Part shown: piece by piece, positions 1 to 10,700 of the stretch
Position numbering within the stretch: the first letter of the stretch is position 1
Layout of the letters: each line of letters starts with the position of its first letter
Source: Pseudoalteromonas gelatinilytica
GTDB taxonomy: Bacteria > Pseudomonadota > Gammaproteobacteria > Enterobacterales > Alteromonadaceae
Assembly (NCBI RefSeq): GCF_001641615.1
Contig: NZ_LRRU01000008.1
Location: 1-64,000, forward strand
DNA length: 64,000 nt
Direction of reading: 5' to 3'
The notes under the pieces: generated by a model
The model's input: the letters and a program-made list of their open reading frames with translations, nothing else
Told to the model about the DNA's origin: nothing
The model's database searches: none
Made by a program: the position numbers and the translations under genes

Positions 1-31
1 ACCTCTTTGGATAGATAAAAGCTACTTACCA

Positions 32-628
32 TTATTCTTTATTTTTAAAGCTTAAATCATTATGACAAAAAGCATCTATTAAACCATCACTATCCGCTTT
101 ATTTATTTTTGCTTCTTTAGGGAGCTCTATATACAAATAATCATAGTTGTATTTACCTTCATCAGTCATGCGATTTAGTTTATATCCAATCATAAATTTA
201 TCACCTCCACTGTAATCTAACACTGATATGTTACAATGAGTTGTGTAGTTAATCGAAAATACTAATGAAGCTTTAGCATCTTCGAATTCATCATAGCTCC
301 CAAATAGAGGCACTGAGAAACTATCTATCACTCCAGTGTATTCATCAAAAGCTTTTTGTTTATCTAAAAATGAATCTACTTCAGAATTGACAATATTGAT
401 AAACTTTTCTATTGAAGGTTTAATATCATCGAATTCAATACTTGTGTTTCTATTCTTAAAGAAAGTCATATCCTCAGCAGTGTAACCATATACTAGGCAT
501 TTGTTTGCTGTAAAAATATCACCTCCGATTCGGCCTAACAGATAAGAGCCTTCACAATATTCAGATATAGGCTGCAACGCCATGCAAATGCCGCTTTGGA
601 ATAAAAGGATAAAAATTAAATACCTCAT
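32..628 (-). CDS. Hypothetical secreted protein
   Basis: I do not recognise this 198-residue protein. The first ~18 residues form a hydrophobic stretch ending in a small-residue cleavage site, so it is probably exported to the periplasm or surface. The mature part has several cysteines, acidic patches and no transmembrane segment. The start is supported by a GGAGATAAT ribosome binding site directly before the ATG. The next gene on the same strand begins 110 bp upstream and is a small membrane protein, so the two may be co-transcribed. Base composition is visibly more AT-rich than the metabolic genes further right, which fits recently acquired or fast-evolving accessory genes. No function is proposed. 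Confidence 0.6.
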   Translation of the reverse strand: MRYLIFILLFQSGICMALQPISEYCEGSYLLGRIGGDIFTANKCLVYGYTAEDMTFFKNRNTSIEFDDIKPSIEKFINIVNSEVDSFLDKQKAFDEYTGVIDSFSVPLFGSYDEFEDAKASLVFSINYTTHCNISVLDYSGGDKFMIGYKLNRMTDEGKYNYDYLYIELPKEAKINKADSDGLIDAFCHNDLSFKNKE

Positions 629-739
629 ATTATCTCCACCATTTAACTTGAGTCTCTACGATTAGCTCAGAAAAAAGCTGTTACGTTGTTTGGCATAGTG
701 CTTAACCATAATCCACGAAAGAGAAACAAGAACCGACTC

Positions 740-1027
740 CTAGCTCTGTTGAATTCCATTCAATTTTATTAAAAAAACCATAATGAAAAACATTACTACA
801 ATTGCTATAGATGAGTATTTAATGGCTTTACAAGCCCACACTTTGTCTTCCCGATAGGATTCAACTTTGAACAGCTTAAAACCATGATAAATTGCACCTG
901 TTCCGCCGTAGTAGTTTATGAAAAGCTCTTTTTTTGCGTATTTTGGAGCTAAGATAAACAAAACCATTACAAACAAAAATAAAACAGCCGAAAGTACCAT
1001 CAAAATAATAAGAAAATAATCTATCAT
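740..1027 (-). CDS. Small two-TM membrane protein, unknown
   Basis: A 95-residue protein with a hydrophobic segment at residues ~3-28 and another at ~70-88, separated by a basic, tyrosine-rich loop. It is therefore a small inner-membrane protein with two passes. A GGTGAA element lies just before the ATG. I do not recognise the family. It sits in a cluster of small unassigned genes at the left edge of the window. Confidence 0.55.
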   Translation of the reverse strand: MIDYFLIILMVLSAVLFLFVMVLFILAPKYAKKELFINYYGGTGAIYHGFKLFKVESYREDKVWACKAIKYSSIAIVVMFFIMVFLIKLNGIQQS

Positions 1028-1187
1028 TTCACCAGTTCACATTTACATATTTATCAGTAACTTACTATACCAATAACAAGCAAGTTATGCTCCAACCAAA
1101 CTTAAACACAATCTGGTGTTTTTAGTTGATAGTAAAGCACTGCGTTTGCTATTTTACGTCTAATACTAAATCTGTAACCGAGGACAC

Positions 1188-1886
1188 ATGGAAGCGCCTA
1201 CTTTTGAATTAACCCGTGATAACTTTAACTCAATCTTTTTTCAGACTTTCATAAAAACGAAAGTGCAACCTGAAATACCTATCATAAGATGTGCAGTGCC
1301 TTTACCGAAAGCACAGAAAATCAAGGCAAAATTAATTACTGCCGTTATTTTCATTATTGCATGTCACCTTGTTTGGAAAACACAATCCGGTGCAGGTGCA
1401 ATTGCCGCTGTGGTCATTACTTATCTCAGTTATTTTTTAATTCAGATGTTTATTGCCAATAAGCGTTATTTCATCCATGAATCTCCCTTGTGCGAAATTA
1501 AAATAAACAAAGAAGAGGTTTACCTGCCTGCACTTTTATTCGATGACAGAAAAGCACGAACACTTAAAAGAGAAGATTTACTTAATGTTGAGGCCGTATG
1601 GAATTTTACACGCACCAAAAGCGGCTACGATATTAACGATCCACAACCTAGGCGTGCCTATCTATTTTCTGTTATTTTTAAAACTCGCTATGGTGATTCA
1701 ATTCCTTTAAATGACTGGAGCTTAGAACATCCTGAGCTTTTCAAGACACTTGTTGAGTATGATTACCCAGTCACTATGATCAGAACAGCCAAACGCGGGT
1801 TACCAATAACAGTTCACATAAAATGGTTCTTCCTATTTACCTTTATATGTACTCTCATCTACTCACTTATAAAGTATGTAATTTAG
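1188..1886 (+). CDS. Hypothetical membrane protein
   Basis: A 232-residue protein with two adjacent hydrophobic segments at residues ~48-65 and ~68-88 and a third at the extreme C-terminus (~212-231). Between them is a ~120-residue polar domain, likely cytoplasmic. This layout resembles bacterial PH-like or small sensor membrane proteins, but I see no diagnostic motif. The start follows GAGGACAC, a good ribosome binding site. It is transcribed away from the two small minus-strand genes on its left, so it probably has its own promoter in the 160 bp divergent gap. Confidence 0.6.
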   Translation: MEAPTFELTRDNFNSIFFQTFIKTKVQPEIPIIRCAVPLPKAQKIKAKLITAVIFIIACHLVWKTQSGAGAIAAVVITYLSYFLIQMFIANKRYFIHESPLCEIKINKEEVYLPALLFDDRKARTLKREDLLNVEAVWNFTRTKSGYDINDPQPRRAYLFSVIFKTRYGDSIPLNDWSLEHPELFKTLVEYDYPVTMIRTAKRGLPITVHIKWFFLFTFICTLIYSLIKYVI

Positions 1887-1943
1887 CGGACTTATAAATA
1901 TGCAATTGGCAAAGTAACTGCGAACAAGCGCTTTGCCTTAAAC

Positions 1944-2360
1944 TTACGCTTTATTGTTAAACAGCATACCAGAGTGATTACTAGAAGTAGGAGCAAACAA
2001 TGAGTTTATCATCGTAGAAACATTACTTTTTACGGCAAGCTGGACTGCATTTATTTCTTCATCAAGTTGTTCATTAAGCTCTAGCAACTCACTTTCTCGT
2101 TGTTCTGGAGCTAGGTCTTTGTTGCTTTTTAAACTATTAATCTTATTTTGTAACTCCTTTATTTTCACTACTAGCTCTTGCTGTGTTTGTGATGTCTTTG
2201 ATTGAGCTTCTGCTTGTGGATCAGAATCAACGCCCGCTTCTTGTTGTTTAGAGCCTTGAAGGTTTGTTGCTTTTTCACTTTCTGGGTTTAGCTCATTTTT
2301 ATTTTGCTGATCTAATAATGGCTCTTTTAGGAATGAGGATGTGTACGAAGTTAGCTGCAT
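1944..2360 (-). CDS. Small coiled-coil protein, unknown
   Basis: An open frame extends upstream to 2426, but I place the start at the ATG ending at 2360 because AGGAAAACT precedes it. This gives 138 residues. The protein is rich in Gln, Glu, Lys and Ser, has no signal peptide or membrane segment, and has a heptad-like coiled coil at about residues 65-110. The N-terminal half looks disordered. Such small coiled-coil proteins occur next to flagellar or envelope genes, but nothing here shows a role. The gene is convergent with its left neighbour. Confidence 0.5.
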   Translation of the reverse strand: MQLTSYTSSFLKEPLLDQQNKNELNPESEKATNLQGSKQQEAGVDSDPQAEAQSKTSQTQQELVVKIKELQNKINSLKSNKDLAPEQRESELLELNEQLDEEINAVQLAVKSNVSTMINSLFAPTSSNHSGMLFNNKA

Positions 2361-2658
2361 AGTTTTCCTATCGTTAATTTTTTGACGTTTAGCTATAAAC
2401 CTTTTGAAAACAAAATAGATGCACAATCCGTACCCATTTACTACCCAAAACTTTTTATGTTGCTAAGCATGTATGTTCCTTTAAAGTTAGCGATATTAAA
2501 CTTTAACTATTAATCCCCTCTTTCAACAAACCAATACTAAAGAATCAGTTTTTAACTTTTGAATAACCTTTTGTGATCGCTTTTTAAACACCAGCCGTAA
2601 GCCTTATTGAAATGGACACGTCGTAACGTCCGAACATACAAAGATATAAGGAAGAACG
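2361..2658. other. Intergenic region, no gene seen
   Basis: About 298 bp of AT-rich sequence between two divergently transcribed genes. It must carry the promoters of both. I see no convincing hairpin, operator or small ORF apart from the ribosome binding site AAGGAAG just before 2659. Confidence 0.4.
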
Positions 2659-4929
2659 ATGAAATACATACTCCTGGCTAGCAGCTTACTTTTTCTCACC
2701 GCGTGTAGCGATGATGATGACGACAACGAAGTAGTTACCCCTCCCCCAGTTCAAGAATTCACTCCAAGTAAAACCTATTCTGTAACTTTAAGTGGCAAAC
2801 AAGAAGTGCCAATGAATGACTCAATGCAAACAGCGACTGCAACGGTAGAGCTTGACGAAAGTTTAATGCAATTTCGTGCAACACTTGATGCAAGCTCAGT
2901 CGAAGGTTTTAGCGCAGCACACATACACGACGGCGATTTAGGCGCTAATGGTGATGTTGCTTTTGCATTTGAGGCCACTTCCGATGGTATGTATGAAGTC
3001 GCAATTACCGACCTTGATGAAAGCCTAATTGCTGATCTAATGGATGGCGATTGGTACATTAATCTTCATACCGAACAATATGCAAACGGCGAACTTCGTG
3101 CGCAAATTGTGCCTGATACAACCAGCATCATCACGTTTGTTTTAAATGGCGATCAGCAAGTGCCTATGAACGACAGTGACGCAATGGGTTATGGCTATGC
3201 ATCTTATGATAGCGCCACGACAGAATTACGACTTCGTGCGGTGACTATGGGTGTTGATGATGCAACAGCAGCTCACATCCATACAGGAAAATTAGGCTCA
3301 AATGGTGATGTATTCGTGACTTTAGAACAAGATGATGAAGTCATGACAGACTGGGTAGTCCCAGAAGGCACCATGATCGACAGCGACACTTTGGCAGTAC
3401 TTTTAGACGGCGGTCACTATGTTAATGTTCACACACCTGAATTTGCCGGTGGCGAAATTCGCGGCCAAATCTTAACAGACAACTATGCAGTTGCGACCTT
3501 TGACTTGAGTGGTGATCAAGAAGTGCCTATGGTCAGCACCATGGCTGATGGTGATGGTTATGCTCTTGTTGATACAACAGACTACAGTGTAGAGCTAACT
3601 GTTGTAACATCAGGCTTAGACGATGCAAGTGCTGCGCACATTCATACAGGCCGTATCGGGACTAATGGCGATGTATTAGTAGCTCTTGAACAATCAATGG
3701 ATGATAGCAATGTCTGGATGACACCAAGCAACACGCAAATTAATGCAGATATTTTTGCAGTGCTGGCTTCTGGCGGTCACTATGTGAATGTTCATACACC
3801 TGCTAATGCTGGCGGCGAGCTTCGCGGACAAATCCTAACCAGCAACTATGGTTTTACGAGCTTTAAACTAAGCGGTGATCAAGAAGTTCCTGCACTCGAA
3901 TCTGATGCAAGCGGTGAAGGCTATGCATTAATTAACATGGATAACTATGCCTTAGAGCTCTTAGTAAACACAATGGGTGTTGATGATGCGACAGGTGCAC
4001 ACATTCACACTGGCCGAATTGGCACGAATGGCGACGTACTCGTTGCACTTGAGCAGTCAACAGCTGACGCAGGCATGTGGATGACACCAGCAAATACCAT
4101 GATCAACGCAGAGATATTTGAGGTACTTGCATCAGGTGGTCATTACGTTAACGTACATACTCCTGCTAACACGGGTGGCGAAATTAGAGGTCAGATCCTA
4201 ACTGACAACTATCAGCTCGTTACTTTCCCGCTTAGTGGTATGCAAGAAGTGCCAGCTGTTGATACGATGGCATCAGGTAGTGGTTATGCATTAGTTAACA
4301 TGGATAATTACCATCTAGAATTAAGAGCGTTAACCGAAGGTGTGAGTGACGCCACTGCAGCTCACATTCATACAGGTCGTATAGGCACCAATGGCGACGT
4401 ACTTGCTGCGTTAGAGCAATCAAGCGATAACATGAACCTATGGCAAACACCTGAAAACACCATGATCAATGCAGATATTTTTGCAGTACTCGCATCAGGT
4501 GGTCACTACGTTAATGTGCATACTCCAGCTAACCCAAGTGGTGAACTACGCGGTCAAATCCTTACCGATAACTATGTGTTTGTCACCTTCCCGCTTTCTG
4601 GTGAACAAGAAGTGCCCGCAGTTACAACGGATGCATCTGGTGATGGTTATGCGCTAGTGAATACCAATGATTACAGTGTTGAGCTGCAAGTATTAACATC
4701 GGGTGTAAGCGATGCAAGTGCTGCACACATTCATACCGGTGTAGCCGGTGAAAATGGCCCTGTGTTAGCTCCTCTTGTACAAGACAGTGATGATATGAAT
4801 CGCTGGATGAGCAGCACAGGATTAATGATAGACGCCGATATCTTTTCAGTTTTAGCTTCAGGCGGTCATTATGTAAACATTCATACGCCTGCAAACCCAA
4901 GCGGTGAGATACGAGGCCAAATTCAATAA
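2659..4929 (+). CDS. Lipoprotein with six tandem CHRD domains
   Basis: This 756-residue protein starts with a lipoprotein signal peptide whose lipobox LTAC places the lipidated cysteine at residue 16, followed by an Asp-rich linker. Six CHRD domains follow from about residue 40, each opening with a LSGxQEVP-like strand and carrying AAHIHTG and HYVNVHTP motifs. Domain starts are spaced 354 bp once and then exactly 363 bp four times, so the later units are 121 residues each. CHRD domains were defined in chordin and are common in bacterial secreted proteins; their bacterial function is not established. The His-rich motifs suggest metal or ligand contacts, which is inference. The start follows AAGGAAG. 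A terminator lies immediately downstream. Confidence 0.9.
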   Translation: MKYILLASSLLFLTACSDDDDDNEVVTPPPVQEFTPSKTYSVTLSGKQEVPMNDSMQTATATVELDESLMQFRATLDASSVEGFSAAHIHDGDLGANGDVAFAFEATSDGMYEVAITDLDESLIADLMDGDWYINLHTEQYANGELRAQIVPDTTSIITFVLNGDQQVPMNDSDAMGYGYASYDSATTELRLRAVTMGVDDATAAHIHTGKLGSNGDVFVTLEQDDEVMTDWVVPEGTMIDSDTLAVLLDGGHYVNVHTPEFAGGEIRGQILTDNYAVATFDLSGDQEVPMVSTMADGDGYALVDTTDYSVELTVVTSGLDDASAAHIHTGRIGTNGDVLVALEQSMDDSNVWMTPSNTQINADIFAVLASGGHYVNVHTPANAGGELRGQILTSNYGFTSFKLSGDQEVPALESDASGEGYALINMDNYALELLVNTMGVDDATGAHIHTGRIGTNGDVLVALEQSTADAGMWMTPANTMINAEIFEVLASGGHYVNVHTPANTGGEIRGQILTDNYQLVTFPLSGMQEVPAVDTMASGSGYALVNMDNYHLELRALTEGVSDATAAHIHTGRIGTNGDVLAALEQSSDNMNLWQTPENTMINADIFAVLASGGHYVNVHTPANPSGELRGQILTDNYVFVTFPLSGEQEVPAVTTDASGDGYALVNTNDYSVELQVLTSGVSDASAAHIHTGVAGENGPVLAPLVQDSDDMNRWMSSTGLMIDADIFSVLASGGHYVNIHTPANPSGEIRGQIQ

Positions 4930-4941
4930 TTTTATAAAGTC

Positions 4942-4968
4942 AGAGGCCAATATTTTTGGCCTCTTTTC
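4942..4968 (+). terminator. Rho-independent terminator after CHRD gene
   Basis: A perfect 9-bp stem (AGAGGCCAA / TTGGCCTCT) with a 5-base loop is followed by TTTCG. It lies 13 bp after the CHRD stop codon and before the convergent DUF6436-like gene, and could serve both strands. Confidence 0.75.
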
Positions 4969-4982
4969 GTTACCTTCCTAGT

Positions 4983-5516
4983 TCAATTAATCTCACAATA
5001 ACATCCCTCAGCATCTGAGTTAATAAACTGGCTATTAAAACCCGCACGTAAGTTTGCAATTACTAACTCAACAAAGCCATTCTGACTTGAACATGCGAGT
5101 CCTTTTGATAATGGCCCTGCATACACAAGCTGTTGATTTTCTGAAACAAGTACTGCGGCAGGTTGAGCGGGTAATATTGCAGCAACCGCAGATGTTGGTT
5201 TAAGTTTTATCACTTCAACACCTTGTTCTGCAGCATAGCTGCTAAGGCTTGATATGTGCGGTTGTGAGCGTGCTGAGCATACACAGGTGTTTTCATCAAT
5301 AATGTACAGGGTATCGACATTGTTGATGCCAAGCTCCATACTTTGTTGAAAAGTAGGCAGCCAATTAGCTGCGCCTAACTTTTTATCTGGATCAAAGGTG
5401 CTTGCTTGTTGAGAATAAGCAAACACCAAGGCCAATACTACAGAGGCAACCCAAACCAGAGTTGCTACTATCACCCATTTGCTATTTGAATTTAGCAATA
5501 CCTTGCTCCAGCACAT
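4983..5516 (-). CDS. DUF6436-like membrane-anchored protein
   Basis: A 177-residue protein with one N-terminal transmembrane segment (~15-35) and a periplasmic domain with a CVC motif near residue 78, a middle strand pattern of [18 protein letters not shown] type, and a C-terminal CYC. This pattern resembles the DUF6436 family, which looks thioredoxin-like. The paired cysteines suggest a redox or metal role, but that is inference. The ATG at 5516 lies inside the 3' end of the upstream chemoreceptor gene, giving a 35-bp overlap. The ribosome binding site is weak, so translation may depend on coupling. A GTG at residue 16 is an alternative start that would remove part of the anchor. Confidence 0.6.
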   Translation of the reverse strand: MCWSKVLLNSNSKWVIVATLVWVASVVLALVFAYSQQASTFDPDKKLGAANWLPTFQQSMELGINNVDTLYIIDENTCVCSARSQPHISSLSSYAAEQGVEVIKLKPTSAVAAILPAQPAAVLVSENQQLVYAGPLSKGLACSSQNGFVELVIANLRAGFNSQFINSDAEGCYCEIN

Positions 5517-6948
5517 CGATACTTACATCAATTAACTGCACGCGATCGGTGAGTTTTTCAATCATCAAGTTGTCGTTGGCTTGGTTAGCAATTAAGGCTT
5601 GTGAGTTCTCGGCAATAGCACGTGTATTGCCCGCTTGATTTTGCACTACATCTGCAACCGATTGTGAACTGCTTGCGGCAACATTCACCTGCTCTGTCAT
5701 CTCGGTAATTTGCAGCTTCATCTGCGAACTAATCGCCGACAACTGCTCTATAAGCGCAACACTGCCTTGCATCGACTTGGTTGATGAGGCGCTGTTTTGC
5801 ATCAAGCTTTCAAGCGTATTGGTTATTTTATCTGTAGTGTGTTTACTGCGCGTTGCTAAGTTTCTCACTTCATCAGCTACCACCGCAAAACCGCGACCTT
5901 GTTCACCAGCACGCGCAGCTTCAATTGCAGCGTTTAACGCAAGTAAATTCGTTTGCTCAGCAATTGACGAAATTTCATTGAGTAATTCTGAGATATGCGA
6001 ACATGCACTTACAAGTTGGCTAATATTTTGATCAGCCTCTTGAAGATTATTAGCAAGCTCAGCTGTTTTGCTGTCTGTATTCGCCACCTCATTTAATGCC
6101 TCTGTGGCACTTAAATGGAGCTGTTCAAATTGTGTTTGCAGTTCATTACTTTCTTGTTCCACATGAGCAAAGCCTTCGGCGACTCGTTCACCTGACTGCG
6201 CGATATCTGCAGATAACTGCTCACGATGAAGTGCTTGCTCATGTAATTCGTCGTGTACTTCAAGTAATTGCTTAGACTGGTTTTTTAAAACACTACTTTG
6301 GCTTTGAACATCACCTATCACGCTCGATACAAAACCCAGTAAGCGGTTAAAACCCGCTACGGCTTCACTGTTTCTGTCATCCGCTCTTAAACTAATGTTA
6401 ATGCTGTTTTCGTCGGCCATTATTTGCTCTGTCGTTGTGCTTAACGATAAGCCAGAACTACGTTCACGATGAAGGGTTTTAGCAATGTAACCCGCTACAA
6501 TTGCTTCAACAATGGCGTACACAGCATGAATAAGTACGGTGCTAAAATACAATCGGTCTGGGTCAAAAACATATAAGCCTACTTCGTTTATCTGTAAAAA
6601 GTAAAAACTCAAATGGTGTACGGCCACAAAAGCAAGTGCAGTAATAAACACGCGCCATTCAACAAACATGATCAATACGGCCATTAATATAAATATTTCA
6701 AAATGAACTTCAATAAGCCCGTAGCTTTGTTGGATGTGTAAAAACGAAAACATCATGCAACCGGCAGCAACAACATGAGCGGTTAATTTGCTCGTTGGGT
6801 ATTGATTGAGCATCCAAAGCGGTAAAGACAGCAGTAATAAGCCGGTTATTACACCCGTTATTAAGGTCGAATAGATAAAGCCTAAAACCAAAGATTCAAC
6901 AAATAATAAAAGGAACAAATAAGTAAAAAGGCGGCGCACACTCGTCAT
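5482..6948 (-). CDS. Methyl-accepting chemotaxis protein, multi-TM sensor
   Basis: A 488-residue chemoreceptor. The first ~165 residues contain about six hydrophobic segments, so the sensor is an integral membrane module and not a periplasmic domain. The cytoplasmic signalling hairpin is clear, with the conserved tip [23 protein letters not shown] at about residues 323-346, flanked by long coiled-coil methylation helices. It should couple to CheA and CheW. The ligand is unknown; membrane-embedded sensors of this layout often respond to energy or membrane-soluble cues, which is inference. The gene overlaps the start of the DUF6436-like gene downstream. No sigma-28 type promoter was convincing upstream. 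Confidence 0.9.
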   Translation of the reverse strand: MTSVRRLFTYLFLLLFVESLVLGFIYSTLITGVITGLLLLSLPLWMLNQYPTSKLTAHVVAAGCMMFSFLHIQQSYGLIEVHFEIFILMAVLIMFVEWRVFITALAFVAVHHLSFYFLQINEVGLYVFDPDRLYFSTVLIHAVYAIVEAIVAGYIAKTLHRERSSGLSLSTTTEQIMADENSINISLRADDRNSEAVAGFNRLLGFVSSVIGDVQSQSSVLKNQSKQLLEVHDELHEQALHREQLSADIAQSGERVAEGFAHVEQESNELQTQFEQLHLSATEALNEVANTDSKTAELANNLQEADQNISQLVSACSHISELLNEISSIAEQTNLLALNAAIEAARAGEQGRGFAVVADEVRNLATRSKHTTDKITNTLESLMQNSASSTKSMQGSVALIEQLSAISSQMKLQITEMTEQVNVAASSSQSVADVVQNQAGNTRAIAENSQALIANQANDNLMIEKLTDRVQLIDVSIDVLEQGIAKFK

Positions 6949-7024
6949 AGATAAAGCCTTAATTATTAAATAATTTACAAAAATACAATTAATCGAGCTA
7001 ATACGGTTTGATGCGCATCATGGT

Positions 7025-7579
7025 TCACTTTATTAATTGCAATAATGCTCTAAATTGTTCTGTCCCTGCTTTTTCTAGCCATTGAAATATCACACTTTCT
7101 GTACAGCTAATAATAGCACCTGCTGCCAATAGCTGCTTAACAGCCAACTCTTTATGTTTTTCGTTACGAGATGCAATGGCATCTTCAACCACAAACACCT
7201 GATAGCCATTGGCAATTAAGTCTAAGCAGGTTTGCAGAACACACACATGCGATTCTGTACCAGTCACTACTATTTGCTGACGGTTAAAGTCAGCCAATTG
7301 ACGGTCAAATTGCGCCTCTTGGCACGCGCTAAAATGCATTTTGTGATAACAGTTATTGCTATTCATAAAGGGTAGAAGTTGTTCACTACTTTTACCTAAC
7401 TTGGTTGGGTTTTGTTCGGTAAATAAATAGGGAATATCTAAAGCTTTAGCTGCTTTTATTAACTTTTCGGTCTGATTAACAGCTAAGCCAAAGTCGTTAA
7501 TTACCGGTTCAAGCCCTGCCTGAAGGTCAATAATCAATAACAATGCATTACTTTTTTGGCTTATAAATGAATGGCGCAT
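7025..7579 (-). CDS. Isochorismatase-family cysteine hydrolase
   Basis: A 184-residue protein with the isochorismatase-like hydrolase fold: an N-terminal strand LLLIIDLQ carrying the catalytic Asp at about residue 18, and TESHVCVLQT carrying the nucleophilic Cys at about residue 112. The family hydrolyses amides or vinyl ethers; this short form resembles YcaC-like and nicotinamidase-related enzymes whose substrates are often unknown. I chose the ATG at 7579, which follows GAGAACGTG; a GTG one codon upstream is also possible. It ends 76 bp upstream of the chemoreceptor start and could share its transcript. It is divergent from the large GGDEF-EAL gene. Confidence 0.85.
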   Translation of the reverse strand: MRHSFISQKSNALLLIIDLQAGLEPVINDFGLAVNQTEKLIKAAKALDIPYLFTEQNPTKLGKSSEQLLPFMNSNNCYHKMHFSACQEAQFDRQLADFNRQQIVVTGTESHVCVLQTCLDLIANGYQVFVVEDAIASRNEKHKELAVKQLLAAGAIISCTESVIFQWLEKAGTEQFRALLQLIK

Positions 7580-7748
7580 CACGTTCTCAAACTGCTGATA
7601 ATTGAACTAGTTATAGCATAGGTTTCAGTTTCAGCAACAAGTAGACCTTATTACTATTTTTTCTTTTCAGAACCATTAATTACGGTCATAATTGTGCTAT
7701 ATTTTGTTAAAAATTATGCGCAAATAATAATTTAGGGTTAATCAGTCA

Positions 7749-10700
7749 GTGCCTAAACTTTTTCTTTTGATTTTCAGTTTGCTTTTTTTCACGCTCACTT
7801 CCTCTGCGTTTGCACAAAACTATGCTTTGCAAATGCAGCGTATTTCGACTGATGAAGGCCTTACACAAGGCAGTGTAACTAAAATCGTGCAAGATGATTT
7901 AGGCTTTATTTGGATTGGTACCTATCAAGGCCTAAATCGATACGATGGATATCAAGTTGCACCTTTTGCTGGTGAGTACATACTTGATCAGCGACAAATT
8001 ACCGCGCTGCATAAAACAGAAAATGGCAACATTTTCGTTAGCACTGAATACTCAGGTGCTTTTTTTATTGATCCTAAAACCCTCAAAGTTGAAAAAATCT
8101 ATTCGGGCAAACTCGACCCTGAAGATGTTTTCTTCTCGCCTATTCTAGCAATCACTGAAGACGACCACTTTTTTTACTTTGCTATTGCTCAACACGTTTA
8201 TTCATACAACAAACAATCTAAAAAGTTTTTGCATGAGTTTTCTATTAATAAAGAAGAGCATATTGTGCGAGCGCTGACCTTGCACGACAACTTTTTATAT
8301 ATAGGTACATCGAATGGGCTTTTTTCGAAAAATCTGGCTGATGATCATATCTCGCATATTCCGCTAACGGATAAAGCCCAGATCACCGAAGATAATAAAA
8401 ACGTTAAATTTTTAAGGATTGATGCGCAGCTTGGCTTATTTGTCGGCACCGTAGAAGGTATGTTTGATATCCCTTTTAACGCTAACCGTTTACTGGCATT
8501 TGATAAGGTAAGGCTATTAATCCCTAACTTAAATATTTGGGATTACTCTGTTAGCTCATTCGGTGAATATATTGTCACAGAAAAAGGCTTATATGAGTTT
8601 AATCGTCAAACCATGTCGGTTGAGTTCATCTTAAACTTTGAACAAAGTAAGTTTTTGATGACTGACAATTCAATCCAAGATGTAATGATTGATAAAACAG
8701 GGCTGCTTTGGCTGGCATCCCGCTCACAAGGTGTATTCACCTGGTCAACTCTCGCAAGACGTTTTAAGCATATTGAATTAAAAAACAACCAAGCTCACTT
8801 TAATAATAATGTTTGGACTGTATTACAAGATCAAAACAACACGGTTTGGATAGGTACTGATAATGGCTTGATGAAATACAATCAACTCACTAAAGAAGTC
8901 ACCCCCTACTTAGTGAGTGACGACGAAAAAGCGTTTCATGGTCAGCACGGTATTTATGGTATTACCGAAGCCAACCTAGATAATAGCGATCGTTATTTAT
9001 GGTTGATGAAATACATTGGCCTTGCCCTCTTTGATAAACAAACTGGCAAACTAGTGCCTTTAAAAGGCAATGCAGAAACCATTCACCTTTTAAGTTACGG
9101 CCCAAACTGGGGCTTTAGAGCAATTGGCAATGATCAATTTGCCTTTTTAGATGACAATAATTTTTATAAATACAATGGCAAAACCGGTGAACTTTCAACA
9201 ATTAAAGGACTAAAAGAGCAAGTAGACCTTGTTAATGCCCATGCTTTTTTAGAGCCACTGCCTAACTACCCCGATGAATACGTTCTGAGTATGTCTGGCC
9301 AGTTGTTCCGCTACAATGAGCAAACTCAAAAGTTAACACTGATATACCAAACAGAAAACTATAACCCATTAGCGTTCACTACCATTGATGACTGGGTGAT
9401 GGATTATAACAACACCCTGTGGCTTGGTTCAGCTGACGAAGGCCTCATTGGCATCGATGCTAAAACCTATGAAGTTAAACACCGCATTAATATACAATCG
9501 GGCTTAAAAGCCAAATCTGTATTTGCATTGCAAATAGACCGTTTTGGTTTTTTATGGTTAGGCACTCAAAATGGCCTATACCGTGTAGATTTAAGTTCTT
9601 TAGAGCTCGACAGTTATTTCATTCGCGATGGTCTAGCCGTTAATGAATTTAATATTGATGCAGACACAACCCTACATAACGGACAACTTGCGTTTGGTAC
9701 TACCCGCGGCGTACTTTTGCTCTCACCTGAAGATTTTTTATCGTCGCCTGTCGAAGTGGGAAACATAAACACCGAGATCACCAATGTATCTTTGCTTTCT
9801 CGTGAGCTTAACTACCACCCATACAAGTATGTAAATACTCCGCTACAGATCACTTCTGAAGATATGGGCTTAGCAGTCACCTTTTCGAATTTTGATACCA
9901 TTAATAAAGATAAAACATCGTATCGAGTAACCCTTGATGGGCCGACTTCACTGCAATACGACAAGCTAACAACCAATGAGGTCTTTTTCACTAAATTACC
10001 ACCTGGCGATTATGTGTTATCGGTTTCATCATCGTCCGAGATAAGTGATGCCGTTTCTGCCACGAGGCAGTTGAGATTTAATGTTGCCCACGCACCTTGG
10101 TCATCCCCTGCTGCAAAAACAAGCTACGCCATTATTATATTAGCTATTTTGTTTTTTATATTTTGGCAATATCGTGCACGTCAACAAGTGATACGTCGTG
10201 CCCATGAAGAGGTTGTCCAATCTCAACAACAAACTGAGCTTGCTTTAAGCACCAATAAAAGTGGTGTTTGGGAGATTAACCTAGCAGAACAATTTTTAAG
10301 AACCACCCGGTTTTCAGCTGAACTTGGTTATACCGAGTACAAAGATGGTATTACCTTAAAAGAGTTTGTTAGCTTAGTTCACCCACACGACCGCAATAAT
10401 GTAACGAATCAGTGGCAATTATTCTGCAAGCAAACCAATAACGAACAGTGGAACATCACTTATAGGTTAAAACATAAAAGTGGTGAGTGGCTTTGGTATG
10501 AAGATGTTGGCCGCAGCGTTGCACACGATGATAAAAATCGACCATTAAGAGTTACGGGTATTTACACCAATATTACCGAGCAGCGCGCTAATGCTCAGCA
10601 AGCCAGTGTGCTCGGTGAAGCATTTGGACAAATTAACGACTGGTTGTTAATTTTAGACAATCAACTCAAACCGTTTTCAGCTAATGCCAGCTTTGGTGAA

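Noticed and set aside
3511-4929. Regularly spaced repeats that might suggest a CRISPR array or satellite
   Set aside because: The spacing is 363 bp, the repeats are in-frame protein domains, and there are no short identical repeats with unique spacers.
6949-7024. Possible sigma-28 flagellar promoter before the chemoreceptor
   Set aside because: A TCAAA and a CGATTA element exist but their spacing does not fit the sigma-28 pattern.
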